Source of the DNA: Phoronis australis
Taxonomy: Eukaryota; Phoronida; Phoronidae
Assembly (NCBI GenBank): GCA_002633005.1
Contig: NMRA01000322.1
Coordinates: 372,001 to 436,000, forward strand
Direction of reading: 5' to 3'
Length of the DNA: 64,000 bases
The notes beneath the pieces are model-generated. The model did not search any database and was not told the origin of the DNA. It saw only the letters and a list, made by a program, of their open reading frames with translations. Below are positions 32,881 to 47,100 of this stretch, in pieces. Position 1 is the stretch's first letter. Every line of letters starts with the position of its first letter. The position numbers and the translations under genes were made by a program.

Positions 32881-32917
32881 TGCCTGATCTGCTGAGGAAT
32901 AAATTCGAACAATTCAG
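32880..32917 (+). other. MEST: Candidate non-coding first exon of MEST (3' end of exon)
   Basis: MEST coding starts exactly at a splice acceptor (35028), so at least one upstream untranslated exon is needed. The sequence ending aattcag before gtgagttttt at 32918 is the best placed donor, directly beside the IMPDH promoter. The exon start is unknown. An alternative donor, gtgcagtg-gtaagt, lies at about 33202. Confidence 0.35.
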
Positions 32918-33033
32918 GTGAGTTTTTGTAGTTTATTGTGTGAATAGGATTTCAAGACATACTTAAAATTGTAACTGTGAGATAAATTGTTCATTGTTAT
33001 GAAGTGAACAAATCATTCAATGAATTGGAAGGT

Positions 33034-33160
33034 GTATTTGGAGCTTGCTGGTTCCCTGCGTGCTTAGCCCAGCCACCGCCCTACGTAGCGGCACACAGGG
33101 AACCAGCGAGTATTTGGAGTAGTTAGACACCCCCTAGCGGACACGCAGGGAATCAACGAA
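33034..33160. repeat. Inverted repeat gctggttccctg / cagggaaccagc with flanking direct repeats
   Basis: Arms at 33047-33058 and 33096-33107 are perfect reverse complements. gtatttggag flanks both sides (33034, 33110), and a third related piece (cgcagggaatcaacg) follows. It lies just downstream of the presumed MEST promoter. Confidence 0.75.
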
Positions 33161-33345
33161 ACCCATGTGGGTCAATTGCTGTGGTCCAAAGCTTGTGCAG
33201 TGGTAAGTTTTGTCATTTTCACCGCTCGACTGTATACTATGTAAACGTACAACTAATATCCAATGTGAATGTGGTCGCCTGCCTGACACTTGAACAACTC
33301 AAAAACAAAGCATGTCAATTTCCAGGGCCTTCGATCCACAAGCAT

Positions 33346-33525
33346 CCTCAGCTTCTGATCGTCCCCAATACTGCAATAGCGATAGCCCAATACATAGTAA
33401 TAGTCGGATAGTAGTGTATTGGGGACGGTACTGGTGACAAATACGCCTCCCAAGGTACTTCTTTTTTCCTTATAAATACTCACATATGTGGGTCGGTTTC
33501 AGTTAGGAACGATCAGAAGCTGAGG
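33346..33525. repeat. Nested inverted repeat
   Basis: Outer arms cctcagcttctgatcgt (33346-33362) and acgatcagaagctgagg (33509-33525) and inner arms gtccccaatac (33361-33371) and gtattggggac (33416-33426) are perfect reverse complements. Confidence 0.85.
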
Positions 33526-34096
33526 TTGCCTGTGTTTCGATCTAAATGAATGATTTTGGTATCGTTGCATTCCTCAGACATCTGGCTATCCGTACAAATC
33601 CTTTTCACGACCCTCAATTACTCTAGTCTATAACTACGCTATTCCGAACTCGGTCCACTTTATAGCCACGCATCGTGAAATCGGCAGCCATTTCAGGGAA
33701 CTTACTATATCTAGCGCCATCTATCAGCGATTTTCTACAACACGCGCTGTTCCTGTTTCATCGGTCAACATGGACGACGATAACATGACGATGACAGATA
33801 CGATCGTGAGCTCAGATTCTGTTCTGATCGTCCAGGGCTCGACGCTATTAAAATCGCAAGGTCGCATTTTGCGACCTAGCCAAAATCCCAGGTCACATTT
33901 TCAAAATCCAGCTCGCATTCATAAATGCCAGGTTGCAAAATTTTCTCGCCATTTTACGTGCCAAATTTGATTTTTTAGATCATCGAGAAAATGTTTAGAT
34001 TATGCTCTTACCTGCAGCGTTAAATTCTCACAAATTTCAAATCACATCATTGACTTCGTTCATGCAGGTGCGGCGTTACTGTTCTTCACGACCGCC

Positions 34097-34227
34097 NNNN
34101 NNNNNNNNNNNNNNNNNNNNNNNNNNNNNNNNNNNNNNNNNNNNNNNNNNNNNNNNNNNNNNNNNNNNNNNNNNNNNNNNNNNNNNNNNNNNNNNNNNNN
34201 NNNNNNNNNNNNNNNNNNNNNNNNNNN
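34097..34227. other. Assembly gap (131 N)
   Basis: Run of N inside the presumed first MEST intron. Open frames that cross it are meaningless. Confidence 0.99.
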
Positions 34228-34350
34228 GTCCTGTTTTGGGTGAGGCTGTCCGATTTAAGAGGACCGGCGGTCATGTTGTTTCTCACCCGTGGTCAAAATT
34301 ATTGGAAAGCATGAAAAGAATCCTACGTTGACACCTTAACCGGCTGAGAC

Positions 34351-34494
34351 CGGGCAACAGGCCCAGTTTGAGCACCACACAATCTGCCCGTTCAGATCCG
34401 GGCAACAGGCCCAGTTTGAGCACCACACAATCTGCCCGTTCAGATCCTGGCAACAGGCCCAGCTTGAGCACCACACAATCTGCCTGTTCAGATC
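34351..34494. repeat. 48-bp minisatellite, three units
   Basis: The unit runs from cgggcaacaggcccagtttg to tctgcccgttcagatc. The first two copies are identical and the third has a few changes. It lies close to the 131-bp gap, which may reflect assembly trouble in a longer array. Confidence 0.93.
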
Positions 34495-35027
34495 AAAGAT
34501 ACTATGCTGTTATGATTAATTAGATTGCTTCAGGCTGCTGATGTTATCATTCTGTAGAGTACGATACCATCATAAACACATTGGGGGTGATAATAGTATT
34601 TTTAAATTAAGTTTGTAAATAGCACATTTGATTAGTTCATGAAAAGCAAACGTGATGTGAAAACTGGAAAGAAATGTGATATTTACAACCTAAAACGTTT
34701 GTTTGATGTTACCATATTTTTTCATTAATTCTACTGAGTGTGCAACATAATTGGGCCAATTACCAAACTACCAGGCAGCAGTTGGATTTTGAGGTGAGCC
34801 AAGTGTTGTGCAATTCTTGCCATGGCAGGACACAAACATGTTTCAGGTCTTTTTGGAAAGAACGTGTACGCGATGTGCCCTGTACATTCAAGAGGATTTG
34901 TTTGTGAAGTCATTGCTCATCAAGATATCATCTCTGCCTGTATAGGGTTTTGTCCAGTTTTTGTTTAATCGAGCTTCTTCCAAAATACATCCTTAATCAG
35001 TGTTTGCATTTCTTTTATAATTTTCAG

Positions 35028-35190
35028 ATGGGTTCCCTGTTGCGAACATTTCTTCTGTATGGTGTTGTTATTAGCGTCCTTCTTGCCGTTTTCTTGAACT
35101 TCCCAGCTCCTGAGCTATCTGACCGACTGAAGAACTGGAAGCAAAGGGGGCAGTACTTTGACTTTGAAGGGCACAAAATCTTTTACATTG
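35028..35190 (+). CDS. MEST: MEST coding exon 1 (start, membrane anchor)
   Basis: 163 bp, with acceptor attttc-ag directly before ATG GGT TCC. It codes [20 protein letters not shown], then [19 protein letters not shown]. The last G is completed by exon 2 to Asp. Donor gtacag. Confidence 0.93.
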
Positions 35191-38100
35191 GTACAGTACA
35201 TTCACTGTTTAATCGGGAATGGCTTGAGTATATGTTAACTCCGAGAAATGCATGATTTTTTTGCATTTATACTGATGCACCATGAAAATAAATTGTGCGG
35301 ACACAGATACATATGAATATAGGCAGACATCTATTGGAACTGAGAACCTAAAACTGCATTTGAGCAGTTATGTCTGTTCTGACTGAATAGTCATTTTTCA
35401 TTGTATTTCGTGGTGCCTGTGACGTTGATAAAATTTTGTGTAAGTTTCAGTTGCTTGTACGCAACAGAACACAAGCTTATGTAGCAGTACAAGTAAAGAG
35501 TCGGATGGCAAAGCTGACCTAGTCATGATTCTTAAACCTTGTCCACACAACTTAATTTTGGAGACCACTGTGGTTTGAGCTACGGTCTCCCGTTTGTGAA
35601 AACTGGATTTGAATCCTGGTTTTAGCAGCTGATAATCAAGCATTGCACGAAGGAGTCTCCTAACTCCTCTGAGCTCGGTCTTACTAGTGAATATATTCAA
35701 AGGAGTGAATGAGAACCTGGATATAATGCAAAGGCAATTTCTGGGGTTGTGCATTTTATTTTCATTGAACAACAGTCTGCTTTATATCATAGGAAGAAAA
35801 TTCTGCAACACTTAATTTTTACACGCAATCCTGTTAAATATAAGACAAAGATTTGAAGTTAACTCCTTGGAATTTAGTGTTTTTACTGGATGTACACATC
35901 TGGGTTTTTTTTTTTTTTACTTTGTAAGGCATTTTTAGTGCCAATTAGGCCCAGTATAGATGGAAAGCTGTGCATTTGAAGGCAAATAAGCTCACCGTGA
36001 GTGACGCCTGAATCGCGAGGATTTTGCCTGGCGAAGGAGTGATGCAAATGTCTCACTTGTAGGATTTTTTGTTTCATTGTGAGTGTAAATCCTCACAACG
36101 ATGTGAGCTAAGAGCTCTAGGGTTTATTATCAGTAGCTAATAGAAATTAATTATTTCATCGCCTGACAATGAATCTCGCTTACTCACCATGATAACCAGG
36201 CGTACAACAGTTGCGCTCTTTGCCATGAACATAGTTTAGAGAATTTTACCTCATTTTACTCTTGTAACAAGGTTGTGAGAGGTTAATTTTATTTGAGACC
36301 CAAATTTCAGCTCATTGCTTAATGTTCATCTTATTTGCTTTAAATCTTACTGTTTCCGTAGCCCTCTATAATTATGTATGCGACAATACAAAGGTTTTAT
36401 GAAACGACCAGCAAAAAGCCTACATCTAATGACTGCATTCACTTCCATGAAAAAACACAATCACCTGCTTGGTATTGTCTGTTTCAACCATTGGGTTTGT
36501 TCAATGAAAGTGAACATAGACGCGGGATGTTGGCCTTTGCTGGACCATTTACACCACTTTTGATTCTTGCTGGGGAAACAACAGCTTATTGGTGTAACTG
36601 GTGTCATTAGAAATTGTTGCATTTTCCTTTAAATTAAAGAACTCAAAAATCAAGTGGTGTACGTTGTGCAAAGTCATTTCAAACGACATTTTGAGAAATT
36701 AGTGGTGCAGTGTGTGTTTATCTGAATGCATTCTCATGCAAGAGTCGAATAAAACATAATTGGGAAGTGCGTGTATTTTACCATGAATGTGTGAATGTTT
36801 CCCACTCAGTGTTAGACAACTTCCGTACATGTTGTGTGCTGTAATTTCCGTAAGCAAAACAGGCATTCACAAGGACTGGTGCTTTCAAGGAAATCTGGAA
36901 CACATAAATTTGGAAGTGGGCAGTAAGCTGAAGATGGGCATTATTAACCTAGATGAGTATGGCATAGACTCGAACATGAATCACGTCATCGGTGTCGCTT
37001 GTGTTAGTGCAAACCAAATGTTACTGTCTCTGTATTAATTAAATTATTGTGTGATCTTCTTTGTTCCAAATTTGCAGATAACACTGGAACAGGACAGGGG
37101 ACTGTTGTATGTCTTCATGGATTTCCCACATTCAGTTATGACTGGATCAAGGTGATGTATGTGAAAAAATCACATCTAGAACTTTGATGGATGTCTAGAA
37201 TTATTTCAATCTATTACTGGCATGCATGTGTCAGATTGCGATTAAGGGAGTTAAATATGTGAAAATGAGTTAATTAAGTTTTATGTATTCGAATATTCAA
37301 ATAGACATGAAAAAATCAGCACTGAATAAAAATTAGAACAAAAAAGACGGCACTGGAGGAAGTCGCGTTAGGTTGTAAAGATAGTTTCCATGACTGCACA
37401 GCTAGTTCAAGATTGTCCTAACATGTATTATTGGATGGATCTTTCTGAAGCGATCATAACGATCAAGTAGTAAAACACATAATGATAATTTTCATTTGTT
37501 TAATGTGTTACCGTCGTCCAATCAAACTTCTCTGTCTCTTGTCAGAATATTTGGACATTTTCCAGGTACTTTTCACTCTCAAGAGATTGTTTTAAGAGAA
37601 TCCAATGCTCAAAATGTAAAACTTTTAGCTGGCCCATTGTGTAGATTTGTTGGGATCAGTGTAATTGCTCCAATATTTTGATGGTTCCAAGGACTAACGA
37701 ATAGCAGTCTGACTTAAAGTTCAGTAAAATAATTTTACTGGTATTACCAGTATTTAGCAGTAAACAGAAACACTGGTATAATGTATACATTGCTAACCCA
37801 ATGTCTTCATACCATTGAATTGAATAGAAGGTGAACTGTATTGCGAACTCTACAGTTATCCATATGGTCAACAAGGCTGTGAAATATACATTACAATAAC
37901 ATCCAATAAAAATAGAAAAATATAATTGGCTGTACAGAAATTTTTGAAACAAGAATGGATTCTAGACAAAGTAGCATTTTCATTTTTCATTTTTTTGAGT
38001 ATTTTGCAAAACCAATTAAATTGACCTGTGGCTTGCGATAATATACCTGTAATACCTGTCACGGACAGGATCATTGGGGATATACTGGTGCATTAATCCC

Positions 38101-41100
38101 CTCCCTCATTTGTCAGCCATATAATGAGCTAAATAACTGAACGAATAGTAATTGACGTTTCAACAGACAGAAACATAATAACTATCAACAAATAAAATTA
38201 ATGTAGGCATAACTGAATGTCGGCTTATTTGCTGATTTGGCAAACTGTCCCTGAAAATTCTCAAACGAGAACTTAGGTACGTGGATTAGAGATATCAAAA
38301 AGTAAATTTTGGTATAAGTGAATCAAATGTAAAATGTAGCTCATTGTCTTCAGAGTTCTCAAAATTTTGAAAACAAGTCGGGTTGGCTACTGAACAGACA
38401 TCTTTTAAAAAGTTTTTTATCAATTGTCTTGCCATTTCTATTTATTACCCCCTTTGGGTGTTGAAACCCAGTTCAAAGGTCATACTTTGTGGTGACCACA
38501 GTGTAAACCTTGTGGCTCTTGTACTTCTGACGTGCAATGGAATGGCTTGTTTTGAATGAATGTATCAAGTTGCTCTTGTTTCACCGTTTTTGTTATATCC
38601 TTCAGATACTTGCTGGTCTTGAGAAGCGTTTTGCACGTGTAGTTGCTCTGGATTTCTTGGGCTTTGGTTTCAGTGATAAACCGGTAAGAAGTATGGAATG
38701 TAATTCTTCAATATTTTTGCACAAAAGTAAAAGCCAATATTTTCATATTTTCCTCTATTTTTCAGAAGCTGGTAGTCTTACTGCAAATAGTGGAATTTTT
38801 AACATTGGCATATATACACATTGCAAATGAAACTAATAATGTCACATTCTGGGCTAAGCATGTGAAGAATTACTGTACTGGATAGATAGATCATGCTACT
38901 GTGGTTTGATCAGACCACTATTGGAGAATCACACTCATTCAGCAAAATGTAATAACTCTGGGATAGGAAAGCAAACATCAGTTTAGCAAAATAAAAGTTG
39001 GAAAAACATATTTGACTCTCCCAGATTTTTCAATTTTGTTTCAAATCCTGTCCTTGAGCAATAGACGTTTGTCAACAAATAAACTTTAATTCTGGTTTTA
39101 ACATGGTTTTGTAACAAAACTGACCAAATAGACTACATATTGCTTTGTGTCATTATTTGTAGACCAAAGTACATTGTGCAGGAGCTGACTGGGTTTACCT
39201 TCTTCGTAAATACAAAGCCTTACAAAAACAATTTGTGAGGAGTGTTATCTTCAATGCCTGTGATATATATATATATTGTCATTGATAGCCTTGTTACAAT
39301 TCATCTAAGAAGCACTGTGTCATGACATAGTCATGCCCATCACAACCTGGCTGTACGGTGTTTTCTCTATTAGTTCGCAGACTAGTGTACAAACTATTTT
39401 TCCCTTGAGAACTTTGTGTACGAATTAATAGAGACAAAATTGGCCGTACGAACTATTAAAGAAGAAAGTCGAGTGTTTGAATTTTTAGAGATAAAGATCA
39501 ACGATAACAACGAGTGCAATGACGGCCTTCGAGACGGTGGTTTGGCAAATGAATGTGAATTTAACAAGTAACAAATTATATTCGCGGGTGGTGGATTTAC
39601 TTCAAAATATACTACTTGAAAGCTTTGGCACTTTATTTTCTTTCCATGTTCGCAAACTTCAGGAACCACGCCGCCTTCGGAACCTCCGCTTTATGCAATG
39701 TCGTCTGCCGCACTTATTTTCTGACTGCAGTGCACTAGATAAAACATGCATTCAAAAAAATCAGGCCACAGAAACATGATGGTGGTTTTGCCAACACTCT
39801 CAATTCGATTTAGAAGGGAAGCTCGCGAATTTTCATGTCCCCTTACCTCCGATTCTCATCTTCATTACGTAGCGTGTTGCCATGGCAACTGAAGTTAGCC
39901 GTGCCGGGCGTTCGAGATAAGACAATCGCACTAAATCTTACCTTGACAATTCATTGGGTTGCGGAGTCTAGAGCATAACCATTCCCAACCATAAAAAACA
40001 CCTGAATTAGTTTTTCAAACATTTATTTCATCAAACAACTCAACTCTGAACTCAGAACTTTACAGCTAATACGCTCATAGTTCTGCTAATGTCACGAGAC
40101 CACTGTGGCCATAAATTTAATCCTTATGATGTAGCCTCTGCAACACGTGAAGATTGCACGCGTGCACTTCGCCACGTTAGAATAGTTGCAATCAAATTGG
40201 AGCACTGTATAGACATTTGTCATCTGCGCACTACAGTCACCGGAATCAGCTCTAACAAGACTACGGGACAGCACGGTACTGTTATTCTGCACTTTTGTAA
40301 ATTTATTTGCGCAATAGTAATCTGAGGGTAACAGAACCTTGTTTTGGGAAAAGCTGCTGTAATGACAATTTTATCGCCATTTGACGACACACGGGAAAAT
40401 CTTATCGCTATTTCCACATTTTTCTGTCACCAAAAATGGCTATCTGAAAAACGACTTTTCGAGCTCTATGCTAGCGTAGTAAAGCAAATAACGGATTCCA
40501 ATCGTCTGAATAGAATTGGTGCTTATTGATTTGTGTTCTTTTATAAGAATAAAAATTTCCATTTTACCGATCCAAAAAGCTTGTACGCATTATTTTTTTC
40601 CAACGCAAATATGTGTACGAACTATTTTTCCCTCTGACGCCTTCTGTACAAACTATTGGGAGACAAACGGCATGTTTCAAGGGTCCTGGACGAACTAATA
40701 GAGTGTACGAATTAATAGAGAAAAAACCGTACTCAGTATTTCTTTAGAGTTGTGCATTTAACCTGAACTGTTCCCATAATTCTTTTTAAGATTGCTCATA
40801 ACTACTCAATATTTGAACAAGCGGACATTGTTGAGATGCTGCTACTACAGCTCGGTGAAAAGTCAGTGCACGTTTTGTCTCATGACTATGGGGATACGGT
40901 CGCCTTGGAATTATTAGCAAGGTATTTATATCACAATTTTGAACTAAAACTTTGTTGTAGTCAAAGACTTTATACTTCACACTGCTGGGGCGTGTGGAAA
41001 CTCTGCAGTAGTAGGCCACTTTCATTACCAAAAATTAAATTTCTTAGATAACTTTCAGTAGACCCATAAAACTACGTTTTCATTAAATCAGTTTTTGACC

Positions 41101-44100
41101 ACAGTAAGATTAAAAACATTTTCATTGTCCATGGTGACCACAGAATCTTATGTCTTATAAAATGTGCATGAAAGCAATGCACAAGAAAGCATGTCTGGGA
41201 TTTGCTTTTAAGGTCGTCCAAGAGACAGTTTAGTTGTCAAAAACCAAGTATTCCGTTTTTTGAAGGAGTGGCAATTTCTTGAAGTTCATATTCGACAGCA
41301 GAGTTCTGGGGCTACTAGAATAAAGAAACAGAATTTGCAAGTATCATGTAAAAAATTTATGTTGTGAACATTATGAAAATCTCTGTGAAAAATCAAGATT
41401 TTTAGCACAACTGCTGTCACATGGTTACGAACATCTGAGCAATATTTTTTTTGCTTATAATATCATTTTGTGGTCATCATGGATTTAAACATTATACAAA
41501 TTGTAAAAGGTTATTTGATAAGTAATTTCAGAGGTTAAGATGACTGTTGAAGTCCAGGATTTAAGCTTTCACATTGACCAAAACTCTTCAGAAGTGGAGA
41601 GTTGCAACTTATTTTCCAACAAATTGGACTCACAATTGTTGCGGAGATAGGATCTTGTTTGATTCCACTCCTTCAAATCGCATGCCGTGAATAATACGCT
41701 TTTGCTTACATGAAAGTCATGCATTTCTAAAGATATGCGTGACTTTTCGCTGTTCATCCTTCTGAACGACTTTTACCGCGATTAAAGATAGCGCGGCGCC
41801 AGAGTCGGACTCAGTTGCAATGACCGCATTGTCCGGTGCGAGCAAGACCCAATTAAGTGTAATTACCCGACCATAAACTATAGTAAACATCTCTGCCTGT
41901 ATTTACTGGCGAATTTTCAAAATGCGTTAACCAACAGTTCTCGTTAAAAACAAATACCACAGCTGTATTCAGATGGAAAAAACAACCAAGTTTGATTTTC
42001 GATTTTTAAAAATCGATGAACTATGAAGCTAAAAACTGCAAACATTGAGTACGATTGAAGATAAACGACTGTGCGTATTGATATACTCGGTGATTTACAA
42101 ACGCTGATCAGAGTTAACAATATCACGTGGATTATTCTTTTAATGTACAACTAAGCTACATTGAAACATCTATGAAAAACTCACAGTGACTAAATTAGAT
42201 GTCAGTAACTTTAAAACATCGCTTATAGCTCAGTGCATGCCGAACTACTTTACTCCAGGAGTAGTACACTAACCGGAAAACCGCTGCTCGCGAAAATGCG
42301 CCATTTTCTATAGTTAGCTTGCTGTTGTAATGGAACATCTGTGAAGACAACTTAGATGGCAAGCTTTTATTTGTAGTCAACGAGAGAGTGCAAGCAGTGG
42401 ATGAGGTTGGTCGCTGGGCAAGAGCTGTGATTTCATTTTTATGACTGAGGAAAAGCTAGAATAGTTATGTAGTTACTGCAACCAAAATTGTCCAGAGGTT
42501 CCAAATCTTCAATTTGGCTATCACCATATTTGCATTTCTGTATATATGTTATGATTCGAGTTCTAATAAAAATTGAACTTGAACTTATGGCACGTTTAGT
42601 TTTGTTTGGTGTGACATGTGTGGTGTAGCTGTTATCTGGAAGATTCAAGGATGGGTTCACAATTAACTGACCGTTTGAGTTTGCTTCTATATCAGCTAAT
42701 TTCCTTGGTCAATATTCACAAAATTTGGCCGATATGTGTGTATCGAGGAGGTGCAGGGGAGACATCATTGGCCAGTTGTCACAAAGAACAACCTATAATG
42801 ATTTCTGGTCTAGATGTACTTTACTTTTTGATCCATGCTTTTTAGCATTATCCTATTTCTAATTGGGTTAACTCTTTGAAGGATCTCTGATTGTGTTGTG
42901 TCACGGCCAGGCCCATTGCACCCCAAGTTTTTGTTCTTGCTTTTACAGAATCAGCGGCGGACTAAAAGTTCATCTCAAGACACTGTGCATGTTAAATGGA
43001 GGTTAGTGTAAATTAAATCATCAAATTTTTGAATCAACTCTTTGGTAAACATTTCAAGAACATTCCATTTAAACCAAGCTTCCTTATCAGGGCCAGTTTT
43101 ATCTACCTTATTTCAGGCACAGCTTCTATTGTGAATTAGTGATGCAGTTAATTAGATTATATGCCTTGCTGGAAGCTCAGGGTCAATGGGTTTTTTTGAC
43201 AAAGTCAATATTACTTGACCAATTTTGAAGTCAAGAACCCACATAGTCTGATTTTTACTCCTCTATTCAGATTTTATGGTTTCCATTGGTTTCCATGTCC
43301 CAAAAATAGAGTCTGGGATGCTTTCAAGCTGTCTATTTAGATATGATCTGATAAGAATCAATAATTGGGCTCACTGTGTGACCTAATAAATAGGGTCACT
43401 CTGTAGTCCCTATTGAGAATGAAATGTGGATAGAAGAGTCCATATGACCACCTAACATTACTACAACTGTTCTTGTGGAGTGTAAAAATCAAGAAATTTC
43501 CACTATCATGATCTAATCTAGAATTATGCTGGGTTAAACTTGACAAGAACGCTTTTTGTGTTGGTAAACAGTACTGTGGTTGTCAGAGCTTACAGTCGCA
43601 CAAAAGGAATCAACAGGTGAAAGTTATTATTTCTCTTAAAGTCAACCGTTTTTTCTCCAAGTTTTTTGGTGAAAGTATTTCATATAAAACACATCTGCTT
43701 CATGACATTATTGAAAGTCATTTGCAAATAGTATTTTTACATATCAGTTAGGGTCAGGCAAGCTGTTTACAGCATAACTGCTGGATTACCTGAGCTTATC
43801 AGATGAAATCAGACAATAAGAGAGCAGGACTATTGGTTTGCCACTGGGAAACTGATAAAAACAGGGCTGTATCCCAACTGGCGGACCGATACTCATTGGA
43901 GAAATTTTAAATATTTCTCCATATCGATCCTTATCTCGTTTAAAGGGGATGTTTACATCATGAATACAAAATTTATGAATTTTTTGAAAAGTTGGCAGAA
44001 CTATCTTTTTCAAGTTTGTTAAATATATGGAAATGAATTTTTTCTTATTCAAAGTCACTTACAGTCTGTGGTAATTAAGTCGTTGTGCACCCGTGCTTTG

Positions 44101-47100
44101 GAATGAGTATCCCGATTTCACTGATCAGATAGTCGGGACAGTGGAGAGAATTAAACGGACCTACATTCATTTTACAATTTTCAATTAGCCATTTGTAAAT
44201 ACAAGTCTGACTTGTCGAAATGTCTGTTAAATGCCCAATGATTTAAATTCTCAAACAAGTCAGATTTTGTGATGAAAGGTTACCAGAGTCACTGTTCCAA
44301 TTTGCTGATTTTATTTGAATTGTAATGTTTTGCTTGTGTTGCCAGGTATCTTCAAAGAAACCCATCATCCACGACTGGGCCAAAAACTCTTGAGGATTCC
44401 GTATGCTGGAGCTGTGCTGAGTAGATTGACGTCGTATCCTGTCTTTAAGATTGGGTATGGGTTGTTTTTAGTAGTCTGTAGGCAAATAGTTGTCACTGAA
44501 ATCCTACATAACCCTGACCTTAAACTTCCAGGTACAGGCAGTCACCATAAGACAGCACCATCTGTAGCATATCTTAAATTAGATGTTAGTTGACTGTTAC
44601 TTATTTAACAATTCATCCATATATTAAAGAGGCTGTCATCTATCAGTTTGCAAATTGATAAATCAACTAACATTTGCATTTCGTCAGAAATCTAGTATAC
44701 CTTAAATTTGCTTTTACTCTAGAGTATTTTTAGTTTACATCCTTGTGCTCTATTGTTTTTTTTTTTACAGTGTTGTATTACATCACTTGTGGGCAATTGA
44801 TGTTAAATAATTTAAATCAATCAGTCAAAAAAGAATCGGCGTTGTGTGGCTCAGAATTGGGACTTTTGCACAACTAGCTTTCCAACAAAGAAGTGCATTT
44901 TCTTGCAAATTTGCCTATAAAAGATGATTTTTGACACAATTCCTTTCAAACGGTTCACTAGCTTTTACTGTAGCCCATGCATGCATACTGCATATCACTA
45001 TTCCACAATGCTTATTCACTAAGTTTAGTTGTTTCAGTCCTATTAATTTTGTTTTTCAGACTTGGAGAAGTATTTGGTCCAAAAAGTAAACCCAGTGATG
45101 AAGACTTTGCAGACTTTTGGGCAGCAACAAGATTTAACAACGGAGATAAAGTGGCCTATAAGTAAATCTTAAGTACATCACTTATAAGTTGTTGTAACAA
45201 ATTATAATTATCCCACTCACTCAATCAACTGTAGACAGCATATGACCATACATTTTGTGTCTCTAATGCAATAAATCTAATCTGGTGGAAATAATTACAG
45301 CACCACCTTCTAACAGAAGGGTAGTTAAAATCCCCTGACCAATAGGCATAAGTTGTGGCCAAAATTCCTTTGATGTGCTAAGACCATGTAGGGTAAAGCA
45401 CATCACCTCAGACTTTGTGCAGCAAGGTATGTAAGCGCTGTTCCCCTGTCCTGAACAATAATATGAATTGTAAACATTTGGGATAATGCTGTGGGCATTT
45501 TAATTTATGAACCTCTGGAAATGGGAGGGTGGGTGTTTAACCCGGAGATGGGTGCTTAAATTGGAATATATGATAAATATCTCTTCAAAAATTGAAATTT
45601 GGGTTGAACTTGTTTTGGCTCATCATATTTGACATGTTTCAACCGGAATTCTGTGTTTAATACAAATTCTCCTCTCAAAAAATTGATTGTGACGTTATGA
45701 TTTTACAAATGAGTAAGCAGTTGAGCTTTTTTATTTGTGAACTCATGAGGTGATTCCAGAAGTTCCTTCCAGTAGCCCAAGATACCTGTCACTAGGTGGC
45801 ACTTCCATCTACTTTGGGCACAATGTATGTTTTCTGTTTTGTTTGTGTTGCTCGTCTTAACAGTTTTTTAACTCCTAGGTTGATCCATTTTCTTAACGAG
45901 CGTGCACGGTATCAGGGCAGGTGGGTTGGTGCTCTCAAGACAACAAATGTTCCAGGCAGGTTGAGTTTTAGACGTTCTTCACTCATTTAATTAGAAGTTA
46001 TTGTTAAATTAGATTTCATCATGTGCTGGACTTTCATTGAGATTTCATCTTTAACATGTTATGAAATTTAAAGACGTTTCGTCAATGTTATTCATACCTT
46101 TGTTTTGCTGTGAACGTATTAATTAATTGGTTTTTTGAAATTCTAGTCTTTTTATTATACTTGCAGATATTTGGCTAAATGTGCAGTCTTATTGATTACG
46201 TTTTGTGCAGCCTTAATGGCAAAATGCTTGTTGTTACCTGGTGAAATGAAATGTCTCCAAGTATGTTACTTTGTCGCAAAATTTGTTTTGCACATGCTAC
46301 AAGTCACATTTTTTGTCCGACCAACATGACATTAACACTCTTCGTGCATTTTGTTAAAAGCTCGAGGCCTATTGTTTTTGTGCAAAACCAGACCAAAGAT
46401 GTCATACAGTGAATTTTCCTTTCAGTCGACATGAACTTTACACACTACATGCATCTAGTGAAAAAACTGGAAATGTATTGTCTGTGTGCAAAATCGCATC
46501 AACAATGGCGCTCTGGCAGCCATTTTTCAGTGTACTTCCGCAATTTTAACTCGAAAAGTGTGATGTTCTGACATTTCCCCCAAAGACATGGCACACTTAC
46601 GAGGGAGTATCAGTTAATGGCGGATTGGGTGGTTAGCCAAATATTGGATGGGTGCGATAGTAATATAATAAAAATGATGGTAAGAAAAATAAAATGACTG
46701 TGTACAAGAATAGCACCAGAGAGTGATACACCTAGTCATATGACGCAGGTCGCAGCTTTTTGTTGACCTCACATGGCGCATGGAGGAAAGATGATTTGTT
46801 GCGAAGCAGTGGAGTTTTATTATCTATAAAACAAAAATTTGTTTTCAGTGCACTTCACGTATGGCCCAGCGGACCCAGTCAACCCTCCTGCCTTTGTGAA
46901 GCATTACAGGTAATAAATCGGTGTTTTTATGGTATAATTAAGAATTATTACTGCAGTCTTTTTTCTTGCTATTCTTAACCATAGGTCACATTCCGTGACC
47001 AAAATGTGGTGCGGCAGAAGACTAATAGTTCTTACTCATTCCATAATAGGTAATGTTTGATTTTGAAACATTTTATTATTACTTAGTGATATTTCCTAAT

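Noticed and set aside
34002-34331. Frames crossing the N run
   Set aside because: Unknown bases cannot support a coding call.
34283-34474. Minus frame with repeated VLKLGLLPGSERADCV
   Set aside because: Translation of the 48-bp minisatellite; no other coding sign.
35540-35665. tRNA-like element (ggatttgaatcctgg B-box-like)
   Set aside because: No convincing A box at the right spacing, so not called.
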